Shown: piece after piece, positions 35,830 to 46,520 of the stretch | Numbering within the stretch: position 1 is the first letter of the stretch | Layout: each line of letters starts with the position of its first letter | From: Taxillus chinensis | Lineage: Eukaryota; Streptophyta; Magnoliopsida; Santalales; Loranthaceae | Direction: 5' to 3' | Assembly (NCBI GenBank): GCA_023512835.1 | Contig: CM042092.1 | Location: forward strand, 11,918,498-11,982,497 | Length of the DNA stretch: 64,000 nt | Notes under the pieces: model-generated | What the model was told of the DNA's origin: nothing | The model's input: only the letters and a program-made list of their open reading frames with translations | Databases searched by the model: none | Made by a program: the position numbers and the translations under genes

Positions 35830-37200
35830 GCCGATGGTAGATGAAAAGGTTGTTTACGCTGTGTTTATGTTTCTGTTTGTCACCCCATCTTGGCCGGTGA
35901 TCCTCTGCTTATAATGATGGCCTCTTGGCTGTACTTTAAATGAATTGGCCCCCACCATTAGTATAAATAGCGTTCTCAATAGCTTCTTTCATTTGTGATG
36001 CCTTTGGCTTGTGGATTTGAAGGTTGGCAGTGTTTCTCAAATTTGGTTTAATATTGGTGTGGGGTGAACAAGAGGGATGTCTTCAATGAATTTAGGTATG
36101 GAATGTCTGCGTTACATGGCCAATCAGTAAAGGTGGGCATGAGAGGGAGGGGTCTCGACTCAATATGGAATGTATTATTAGTCTGAGATACGTCCAGTTT
36201 ATGGGTTGAGATGTCCTTCTCCGGGTTTGGAGTAATGAAATTATTGATGCACTAAAAATATTGTTATAATCAAGGCAAAATCAACATATTGCGATAATAA
36301 GGAATATTTGATTGGTATGAATTCAAAATATAATAACAGTTTCGGATAGCAAATTAAAATTAAATATTTTTATTTTAAGCGTCATTTAAATTGAAATTTA
36401 ATCTTTTATTAGTTTTTAATTTTTTTATTTAAAAATAACTATTATTTTTTTAAAAAACAATGCAGAAAATACTCTAATCAAATGTGCTCTAACTTTCTAG
36501 TTTTAAGATGACTCAACTTTTAATTGTAGTAAAATAAAAACAAGTTTAATCGTACACTTTCTCTACCATTGAATTAACATAACTTGCTCAGGCCTCTCAT
36601 GTTTGGACTAATGAAATCAATGATGTACTAAATTTAATTAATGTATTATATTATAATTGAAATTTTAATACAATAAAATAACTCTTTAAATTTAATATAT
36701 TACTATTTACTCTCTATTTATTAAAATATTATATTTTTTCTTATTATATTATTTTTTATTTAAATTTTTAAAATATTAATTTGTATTTAAAAAAATAAAT
36801 AAATTTTTTTTAAAAAATAATATTTTAATTAATAAATCATTAAAAAAAAGTAAAAAAAACAAATTGTCTTGGATATGAGTTAGTGTAATATGATTCGTGA
36901 TGTCGTGTGATATTTTTTATTTAAGAACATATGACAATATTGTTCTTTGCCATACATCACCATCTCAACTGTAATTCATCTGACATGAGTAACTTTGATA
37001 TGGTTTTTTAGAAAAAAACTCTATCAAAAATATTTGCCTAGCCAAACAGATATTCAGCCAGATGAATTAGTCAGATTCATAGTTAGTGATGAAGTAATGT
37101 AATATGATTCGTGAAGGGATTTTGTTTTTTTTAAAGAACATATGATAATTTGTGCCACATCATTCAGCTGTAAATCTAACTTAATTTGATCGGTTAAAAA
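35830..37200. other. Polyubiquitin 3' flank and AT-rich spacer with imperfect duplications
   Basis: About 200-400 bases of probable 3' UTR, then AT-rich spacer. 'gtaatatgattcgtga' with its following ~90 bases occurs at 36883 and again at 37096. A looser pair, 'ggagtaatgaaattattgatg' at 36229 and 'gactaatgaaatcaatgatg' at 36606, is also visible. No gene is seen. Confidence 0.5.
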
Positions 37201-37212
37201 AATTTTTTCTTT

Positions 37213-37600
37213 CTAGAAGGCATTCCCATTCCAATTTGTGAGAGTCAAATCTTTGGTAGGCTCCTGGAAGTTAGCCCACAGGCTTCCCCCACTATTCTCC
37301 TTCAAAATAAGTTTCCTTCGTCCAGGATGAGCTCTGGGGATGTGAACCACTCGGGCTCCATCCTTATTTCCAGTGTTGGAGGTCATGATGGTGGTAGCTT
37401 CGAAGATGAGGATGGAGTGTTCCAAGGGTTGGACTTCATGAATGCAAGAGATCGCTTTCCCTGTCAAGATGGAGCTACAATCACTTTGCTAGAACTTTCG
37501 TCACAACTTCAGCGTGTGGAGCATCAAAAGCAATCAATGCAGGCTAAGCAGGATAATGATGCTTTCTGCAGCCTTTGATTCACGTAGGTGGTCTGAGAGA
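37213..37600. other. GC-richer island with overlapping frames, unassigned
   Basis: This island stands out from AT-rich flanks. A plus frame (37327-37578, 83 codons, acidic start MSSGDVNHSGSILISSVGGH and a Gln-rich end) overlaps a minus frame (37213-37467, 84 codons). Neither resembles a known family or has convincing splice partners. It may be a captured or decayed gene fragment. Confidence 0.25.
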
Positions 37601-38784
37601 AGGTATTATTATAATAGACACTGTGATCTGCATTATATTGCGTTATGGATTTATTATTTTGTTATTTTGTAAGTTTACATTTTACTTTGTAATCCCTTTC
37701 GTTTTGTTGCCATGTATTAATATGCATATAGCTTCTGTCATGCTTCTGACATGAGAACCCATACTATATCTCCTGAATCAAAAATGATTTTCTTAAAAGA
37801 AAGTCATCAGCACAGGACAATATCATAACTAATGAAATGCAAATCATATGCAACATGTTTTGTGTTTTATGGCCACAATGTTTGCTTAGAGGACTGAAGG
37901 TGTTGCTCTGTTGCTCACAGCAGGTTTGTAGTTTCCAAACTTCATTGCTGCAGGAATGCCGCAATAATCAATGAATCTTCAATACCAGAACGGGGGCTGG
38001 CACTAGGATCTCTTATTGCAGTCGTTCTCTACTTGCATCTGACAGTCATGCCGATTTTGATGATCATAATAGCTCTACCAGATGTGCAATTTGCTAGGTT
38101 AACCATCTCGTGATTTTACAATTTGCTTCAGCTCTCAATATCTAACCCAAGAGGCCGACAATGTCAATTATTGAGTGATAAGGTGACACGTATCACATGG
38201 AAATGTATATTATGGGATGCAATCTGCTGCACCAGAAAAACATTATTTGTTGCTGGGTCAAGTAAACTCCTTTGTCCTCCACCTTTCACCCCTTGTTAAT
38301 TCACAAATGGGTGATTATCAGGTAGTCGTTGAACGCAATCAACTAAGATGATCAAACTCATGGAATGTTGACTCTGAGCCAAATATGAAATCTACTTCGA
38401 ATTTTAAGAAATAAAAGTTGCTTCAAATGAAAAATTTTATGATTTAAAGTAAGACCCTAGGCCCTAGTCAACTGCTCAGCGACCAAACCTTGTTTGGTCA
38501 GCTTTCGCTAAATCTCACTGCACAACGACGATTTCTATTAGATTTTGGCTGGGACCAAGAAGTCCAAAAAATGAATTTAAGTTTCCAATCAAAATGCACC
38601 TTAAAGTGCATTGGAATACAACGTCATGGTGCTTTATTATCCTAGGTGAGGGAGTAACACAGTAATCGTACCCTCTAAACCAAAAAATAAATGCCCCGAG
38701 CTTCAACCCAACTAGCATGGAGGGCATAAATTAAACCAGAATATATCAAACTATAGGGACACATAGGTTCGCCACTCAAAATTC

Positions 38785-40679
38785 CTATTTCGCAGCAACT
38801 TTAGGCAGATCAGCACTTGTTTCTTTAGGGTTGAGCTCATCCCAAGCTTCGATCCATGTGACCATAGCATCGGCTAGTTTGTTGAAGTAATCGTCAACTT
38901 TCCCAAGCTTTTCCTTGACCTGCTTGGAGAGTTCAATGTAGCATTCCTGAACACTGGTGCAGTCCTTTGGGAGGGTAGCTGCCTGGAAAAACGGGATTAT
39001 ATCCTCTTGCCAGTAAATTCCTTTGTACTCCTTCCTCAGATTCACAAACGGGTTACTGGCTTTGCTATGCCAGATGTAGGGTAAACCTGTCTTAACACCC
39101 AATCCCAAGTGGTCACATATCACCTGCAGTTATCAAACAAAAAACATGCAGCCGGTCATTTAATCGAATACAATAAAGTAACAGTCGGTAGTTGAATTCA
39201 TTCTTCTACTTGACAACAAGCTGGATTTCATTTTTTGACAAGAATATTAGATCTATTTACACTTTGAATTCAATAATGAATATCAAATATGTCTGAGATC
39301 AGTAAGGCTAAAATGAAGATACCTTGGTGCACCATCCAGCCCACATATCGTCATAGCGACCAATTGGCTGGCCATCACCCATTAGTCCAAAGTACATTGC
39401 TGGGCCGATCAACTCCCGATCGAAGGCCAGATTCATACCACACATGGGGAAGAGGGTTCCCTTCGGTATTGTCAAAACTGCATCAACAAACCTTGAAAAG
39501 AGAAAATGCAGGAGTTAGGAAATCCAAATATATAGGCGCAGTCTCTAAGTAAAGATCACCACCCCAACAAGGTTTACCTGGTGTTTCTCTCACGAGGTTT
39601 CACGAGCTGGGTGGGTGCATCATAATCTGGGATGTTAAGCCAAAGACCATGAGAAACGGCAGTTGGGGCACCCTCACGGAGACTGAATGGATACCCACGC
39701 ACAAAATCTGCACCCTCCCTGTATGGATCATACAGAGTGTTGAAGAAAAACGGAGTGGATGGACACAAGAGATTCTTAATGTGCTGCTCAAGAGCATTGA
39801 TTTGCTTCCCAGATGGATCTTTGGCAACCTGCAAAATCAGCACCCAATTGTCTTGTCTTGTCAAATTCTGATTGCCAAAAGTTGCCCTACCTCACGTTTT
39901 GCAGACCATATATATGCAGGCCGACCATAACAAAAAATTCATATTGGGTTTCATGTGGAGAAATCTACCGTCGAAGTTCTAATATCTCAGAGCAATAGAT
40001 TACTGGTAGATGCAGGTCACGCAATACAACATCATACATAATGCATTGTCAAATATGTAAGTACACAATAAACATCAAGGCCGACTGTAAGCAAACACCA
40101 AGGCGGCAAGGCCAAATGTATCTGGTGGGTAGGCAATTGCCGGTTCCAATATTCAGATCCACCTTAAATTAATCATAGTTAGCAAATTTAGCCACATTAT
40201 AATCTCCATCAACTGAAGGCAGATCATGTAATAAGAAAGACATCATTAACATAATGTTTTACATCGCAACATGAAAATTCCGCCGTGGACGACAACAAAA
40301 ACAAGCAACACAAAAGCGAGACAAAACAAAGATGAAGGAAGGGGGGGAAGGACACACTTACGAAGCAATCGTCGTCAATGGTAAAGATGTACTTCTTCTT
40401 CGAGACCATGTAGCCGAAGCAACGACAGGCGGAGTCCTTGAAGGAGATGCAGGAGGCTTTGGGTCCGAGGATGCGGTTGATGTCGTTGCGGTTGTAGAGC
40501 TCGTAGTCGAAGCCCTCTGGAACTTTGATGGTCCTCGTGGGGTCGCCGTCCTGTACGATGATCAGATGATACGGCTGCAGGTACGGCCTCCACATTTCCA
40601 GGAAGTCGAGGTTTCGGATCGTGGGGATCACGATGTCAAGCTCGTCCTTCAGCAGCGGCGTCACCGGTGTCGCCGCCAT
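38785..40679 (-). CDS. RGP: UDP-arabinopyranose mutase / reversibly glycosylated polypeptide (RGP)
   Basis: Four exons, 40362-40679, 39578-39828, 39323-39491 and 38785-39123, give 358 residues, the usual family length. The enzyme interconverts UDP-arabinopyranose and UDP-arabinofuranose, at the Golgi surface, for cell-wall arabinan and arabinoxylan synthesis. The start is [20 protein letters not shown]. Visible landmarks are [20 protein letters not shown], the substrate/metal motif IDDDCF (with exon 1 ending right after it), the reversible-glycosylation-site region ending [40 protein letters not shown], then [32 protein letters not shown] and [17 protein letters not shown]. No signal peptide, as expected. 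Junctions after exon 1 and exon 3 are in phase 0; the exon 2/3 junction splits an Arg codon. No frameshift. Expression is probably broad, consistent with a TATA box and two G-boxes upstream. Confidence 0.97.
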
Positions 40680-40807
40680 CGCAGCGAACGGAGGAGCTAG
40701 GGTGGAAGTAAAGAGAAAGCCGCGCTACCGGGGGTTTGAGACAGCGGTAGTACGGTACGAGGATTGAACTATTGATTGTCGGTGTGGAAGGAGAAGGATG
40801 CTTGGGG

Positions 40808-40894
40808 TATATATGGACTGTGGAGAGGCTTGGGACTTCGACACGCAAAGCGCGTTGTCACGTGCGAGGATGAGCTGTGCCAAAATGGCACGTG
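40808..40894 (-). promoter_or_regulatory. RGP promoter: TATA box and two G-boxes
   Basis: A TATATAT motif at 40808-40814 lies about 130 bases upstream of the RGP start codon. Two CACGTG palindromes follow at 40859-40864 and 40889-40894, i.e. 45-85 bases further upstream. This is a conventional plant promoter arrangement. Confidence 0.65.
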
Positions 40895-40979
40895 TGTGTC
40901 TGGGGGCAATGATATTCATATGCAGTAATATACAATATTCGTGTGCAATATTCGTGTACAATATTCCCAAACAATGGTA

Positions 40980-41850
40980 AAAAGGAATGTGTGTTTTAAG
41001 TATATTTTTTAAAATTTTGTTAGTTTCTCACCAAAAAATAAATTTGTAATAATCAACTAACTTGAGATTTGTAATTTTAATGGTTTATTATTTGTATTAT
41101 CCCTATATACTAATTAATCAATTTAATCTTAAATAAATTCTATGACCACAAAATGTATTTATTCCAAATGCATATATATTAAAGAAACTATATATATGGA
41201 AAAGGTATAGCAGGGCACAAAAGATATGAAAGTTATATATGTGCGTTTGTAAAATTTCAGACATAAAAAAAGATATTTTAAAAAAACGTATATGATTTTC
41301 ATTGCGGAAGGATATAATTTTAGGCTGAAAATACAGTATTACGTTTTGACTAGATTACCATGATAAAATATTAATAATTATAAAAAAAATTTAAATATTA
41401 TATTATATAATATTTTTCACCTTATTTTCCATATTAACCAATCACATTTATTTTCTACTTTTTTTTTCACCCATTATCCTTTCTACCCTTTTTCATCTCT
41501 TTTCTTTCTACCCTTTTTCTATACCTTATCCTTTTTCAAATTTATAATCACATGATTATAAATTTTTATTATGAGAATTGAATTGTTAGATAAATATTCA
41601 ACCATTTAAATTAAATTTTTATTTAAATATAATTTGATAATTCTTACGTCTGTGATTAAAATTTCCATATTCAATTATTCACGATTTACAAACGCACGCA
41701 AATTTTTACAAGTTGGTTCAATGTATGGGCGAAATATAATTCATAATTTTTGTCTTAATTCGCACGAAAATTTGCCATTTATATTTAATGAAATTTAAAA
41801 AGGCCACGACATGAAATACGACAAAGCGACCATGAAATCCTCGTCCCCGT
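40980..41850. other. Shared upstream region of the divergent RGP and TAF12 genes
   Basis: About 1.3 kb separates the two start codons. The part from 40980 to 41850 is AT-rich without a coding frame. Immediately left of TAF12, a CAA/ACA repeat (41878-41910) and poly-A (41932-41942) probably belong to its leader. Confidence 0.4.
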
Positions 41851-41966
41851 ATCGTTCGCTTGTCCCAAAACGATGCATTAACAACAAGTCAACAACAACA
41901 ACAACAACAAAATATTATTATTAAAAACCACAAAAAAAAAAACCGCAACTTTGTTTCGGAGCTACA

Positions 41967-44900
41967 ATGGAGCAAAATCCAAATCCAACCACTCAGCCCA
42001 CCGACCCCACGCCTCCGCCACCTCCTCCGACTCCGACGCCGCCGCAGCTGCAGCCGCAGCCGCAGCCGTCTCTTCCGCCTCCGTCATCTTCCACCGCCAC
42101 TCAAGGCATCCCTTCCCCCAATCCCAGCCCAAACCCTAACCCTAACCCTAACCCCCCCACCCCTAAACCCTCACTCACTTCCCCACCGCCCCAGCAACCG
42201 CAGCAACAACAGCAGCAGACGTCTCAGACCAGGCCTCCGTTCAATAGAACGTGGCCGCAGCAGTCGAATTTTCCTCAATTTTCGTCCGCGGGGTCGACGC
42301 CGTCGGTTCCGGCCAACCCTTCGCCTCCGCAACCGCAGAGGGGTGGCATGGCCATAGGCGTCCCCGCCCACCACCCTGGCCCGTCGCCGTCTCCGCCCAC
42401 CGGTTCGTTCTCGTCTCTCAGCGCCTCGCCGTTCGGGCAGCAGTTTGGTGGCCTGGGTCGCAATTCATCGGAATCCATGGGCACTTCCCAGGTCAATTGA
42501 TGAAAACAATTTTAAATTTTGGGTTTATTTTTAATTTTTTAAAACTATTATATAATACCAAGTACCAACTGTCATTGATTGATGTCAAGTTGAATTACCC
42601 ATGTTGAATCTTCGCCTGTTTTGTTCTTTAGTTATTGTTTTCTCGATGCAGGCTAGGCAGTCTATGCAAGGAGTTCATGGCATGGGAATGATGAGCTCAC
42701 CGCTCGGTTCTGGATCTCAAATGAGGCCAAGCGGCATTTCTGGTCAGCACCCTCAGAGACCTCAGCAATCATCTCTTAGACCCCAAATGACCTCAAGTAA
42801 CCCTTCTGCTGCTCCCCAAGTGAGTTTTTTTTTTTTAAAATTATTCTCCCTCTTAGTTGCGTGAATTTTGAATTTCAGATTGTGTTGGTTGGTTGCTTGA
42901 AAGTAAATGAGAAGGTTCTGAAATAGATGTAGGTTATAAGTTTAAATTGTTAAGCTGATGTAAATGACGTGGAGAATTGTAAATCTTTGCCTACCCTATT
43001 TCTGCAATGAAAAAAAAGTGAAGCCTAGGTACTTCAAAGCGGCAGCCATGTTGGAATGACTTGGTTTTCAGATGCCATATAAATTTAATGCCTTAGTTCA
43101 CATGCTTTGTTCTTTGATGTAGAATTATTTGTATGCCAAGCCTGTTTCAGATGCGTGGGTCATCTGTTGCTCCTTCATTTTTTAGAAGATTTCCATCTAT
43201 TATCTAAATGGTTCCCACCCTATTAATTGGATGCTCCTCGCAATACTGCTGGCTTTATGCTTTTCTATCATCAGTGTGTTGAATAATAACTAATTGATAC
43301 TTGCAGAGTTATAAGAAATCAGATAAGAATGAAAGTACAAAAACATTGCTGTGAAATGCGCACACACTGGGAAAATGAGTTTATATATATTTATCTATGC
43401 CAAATTTTAGCTACCTGAAATTTTTCTATTCATTGAGTATGTAGATTTTGCTTTCTTAGATGACAACTTTTTTAAAGTTAGGTATCTACTTTGTAGATAT
43501 CCAAGCATATTATTTTTTCCCAATTGAATAATCTGTTACAGTCTCAATACTAATTAATTTTAGCGGTATTTATTCTTGAAGCGCTCAGGTGGCGTTTGAT
43601 TTTTTTTGGTTGCCCTTTTTTCTCATCTGAAAATAAGTCTAATTTGCCTCATTGCTTATTTGGAATTTGGGACATCAGGAAATATATGTTCATGTAGCAA
43701 ACCAAGCTCTATCATATGCCTTGGTTTGCAGCATTAATTCATCCTCAAACTTGGCAGTCAACAGTTTTTACTAGATGGATTAATTCTAATTTCAAGAGAT
43801 TTGGCTCATGAGTGTTCTTGCTGTGCTTCAATACCTGTGTATCTCTTCTTTTATATGTGTAGACTAAACATTTTCTGACAAGGAGTGAAAAGGAAAAAAG
43901 ATGATTTGTAGAATGAGATTTGAGCTGCAAAGTTGTTTATCATTGTAGGATGCCAACATTCTCTCATATTATTCAGTAATCTAAATATAGTGCTATATTT
44001 ATGGATGAAACTTGACAGTATGTATTAATATTATTGAAAACAATTTGATACATATAAATTATAATTTCATCATACCCTGCATTGGGAAGACATACGTGGT
44101 GCACAGCTAGTTGATGATATGTGCCATATGCTTTGTTATGGTACTTCTGAAATTTTTTTGGCATGTCCAAATGTGGTTCTGGTTTCTATTAATCATGCAT
44201 GCTTGTTTGTTTACATTATACTTTATTGCCTAGATTATTTATTGAGTATTCTATGTTTAGGTATTACATCAGAAACTGTTCTGTTGAAAATTTCACGCTG
44301 AGTGCACAACGTAGCTTCAACATAGTCATGATAATTGTTGAATTTCATCAAATTTTTTTTATTTATAGATTTGACTATTTGAGCCATGCTTGAAAAATGA
44401 AGATTGCCTGGTGATGTTATTTTTATTTTGCATTTTTCAGAGTTTCACAGGTCATGGACTTTTGAGAGTCCCAGGATCTGTTGGTACACCATCACCCAGC
44501 ACATCACAGGGTGCGCAATCCCATAATCAGCCATGGTTATCCTCTGGATCTCAAGGAAAACCTCCCTTACCATCGCCTTTATATAGGCCACAAATAAACA
44601 CACAGCAACGATCTCATATTTCTCAACAACAACATCATCATCATCCCTTATCAGCTTCAAAGCAGCAGCAGCCAATGACTCCTGTCCAGAGACCACAACC
44701 ATCATTGCCCTCACATGTTACACAGGAGCAGGTCGGACAACAACATCCCCCGTCAAGGGCCCCACAATCTTTACCTCACCAGCAACAGGCCATGAGAGGT
44801 CAATTATCTGGAAATCAGAAGTCATCCACTTTAGGAATGGTACAACCTAGCCCAGTCCAAATCGGGCCCAACAATAGACCTGATAGTACAGAGGCTACTG

Positions 44901-46520
44901 AAGCTGGTGGTAAAATTGTCAGCAAGAGAAGCATACATGACCTAGTGACTCAGGCAAGTATCTGTATTATTTATTTATTATTTTATTTTCATTTTTAGTG
45001 TCTTTAAGATAACGATTGATCAAAGATGAATTTCTGTGGATCATTCTTGTTTTGGTACTCAATTTTTTTTTGGTGTTTTCTATTTTTATATATTTTATTT
45101 TATTTTTTCTATGTTCTTGGAGAATTTTTGTGAATTCTGATGATTAATATAGTTTACCCCAATCACATTTTCAGACTTTGAATTAAGTTATTATTCTCCA
45201 TCTCAGTTTAACAATATTTCTTAATGTCCTTCCTAATGTGTGAAATTTAATTCTATATCATTTAAAAAAAAACTGCACATTTTTTTTGGCGCATGTTTAT
45301 TTTGTTTGATGAAGCATTGAATTATTGTGGATGTAACTTATGTCTGGATGTCAAATTACATCTTAATAATATGCACTGGTGACTTCATCATCATTTTCAG
45401 CTTGCCTGCTTTTTTATGTGCAAAGTTTCATTCTGACTTTGACATCTGCTGGTTAGATTGACCCATCAGAGAGGTTAGAATTGGATCCAGAGGTTGAAGA
45501 CATTCTTGTGGATATTGCTGAAGATTTTGTTGACACAGTGAGTGGTTAAGTTTTTATTCCATACTTTAAACTCTTTGTGGTATGTTTTAATCATTTGATG
45601 TGTTTTCCCCCTTTCCTTCTGTTTTGTAATAGAGCTTAGATTTGATGATGAAGCAATTTATTTTGCCCTTTGAAATTATTTTACACAAATGACTCACGTT
45701 TATTCAAATAAATATTTTATCTTCATTCCTTTTCCATGTATCAGATCACAACATTTGGTTGCTCACTAGCCAATCATAGAAAATCCAATATATTGGAAGC
45801 AAAGGATATCCTTCTACATTTAGGTACTTAAAATGGTAAAAGTTCATTCTAGTTTTTGTTCTCAATATGTCCGTATGCAGTTTTTGATTTTCTTAATGAT
45901 GATTTGATTTAGAAAGGAATTGGAATTTGACACTTCCTGGGTTTGGTGGGGATGAGATTAAGACCTACAAAAGACCGGTAAATTTTTGCAGCAACTACAT
46001 GATTTATGTTCTCTCATATCTTATTGGTACCTCTATTAATCCATTCAAATCCTTATCTGTATTCTAATACTTCTTTGCTGGTTTTACCTATCAATAAAAA
46101 AAATACTTCTGGTGGTTTTGTAGGCTGTGAATGATATTCACAGGGAGAGGCTTGCAGCGGTATGTTCTCTGCCCATAATTATCTTTTCTGTTCTTTTTTT
46201 CTGGGACTGTTTATCTTCTCTCATTGGAATAATCCGTTGCCTTTATGTGTTTGGATTCATCAAATATTATGATTTGATTTCTTGCCATATTGTGTGTATT
46301 TTTGGATCTATCAAAGATCATAAAAAAGAGCATCTATGAGTTTATTTTTGCTACTTTGTTACCGACTAACCTGTTTGTCCCTTTTCCCTCTTAGCAGATA
46401 AAAAAGTCTATGATAGGAACAGATTTTGCGAATACTAAGAACCCTGCTGGACAATCAGCTGCGAATACCAAAGTCCATATTGTGAAGGCATCTGCTAATG
46501 CCATTTCCCAAGACACATAG
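41967..46520 (+). CDS. TAF12: TAF12, histone-fold subunit of TFIID/SAGA, with one GC-AG intron
   Basis: Eight exons: 41967-42491, 42652-42819, 44441-44953, 45457-45537, 45745-45823, 45913-45977, 46124-46159 and 46398-46520 (or from 46395). They give 529 residues (or 530). The first ~400 residues are a Pro/Gln/Ser-rich disordered region ([20 protein letters not shown]..., [13 protein letters not shown]). The C-terminal histone fold runs [20 protein letters not shown] ... [20 protein letters not shown] ... [20 protein letters not shown], matching plant TAF12b (EER4/CKH1). The fold pairs with TAF4 in TFIID and ADA1 in SAGA; Arabidopsis TAF12b affects ethylene and cytokinin responses. Intron 3 begins CAG|GCAAGT, a GC donor; the only nearby GT would break the conserved TQIDPSERL. 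The last intron ends TAGCAG, allowing two acceptors. Long Pro-rich exon 1 includes a CCCTAA run read as Pro-Asn. Confidence 0.95.
42132..42152 (+). repeat. Telomere-like CCCTAA repeats within TAF12 exon 1
   Basis: AAACCCTAA is followed by further CCCTAA units and a C run, and is translated as alternating Asn-Pro (NPNPNPNP). It is too short to be a true interstitial telomere and more likely a coding simple repeat. Confidence 0.8.

Noticed and set aside
41860..42357. 165-codon plus-strand Arg/Leu/Ser-rich frame overlapping TAF12 exon 1
   Set aside because: Out-of-frame reading of Pro/Gln codon repeats; does not join to the histone-fold exons.
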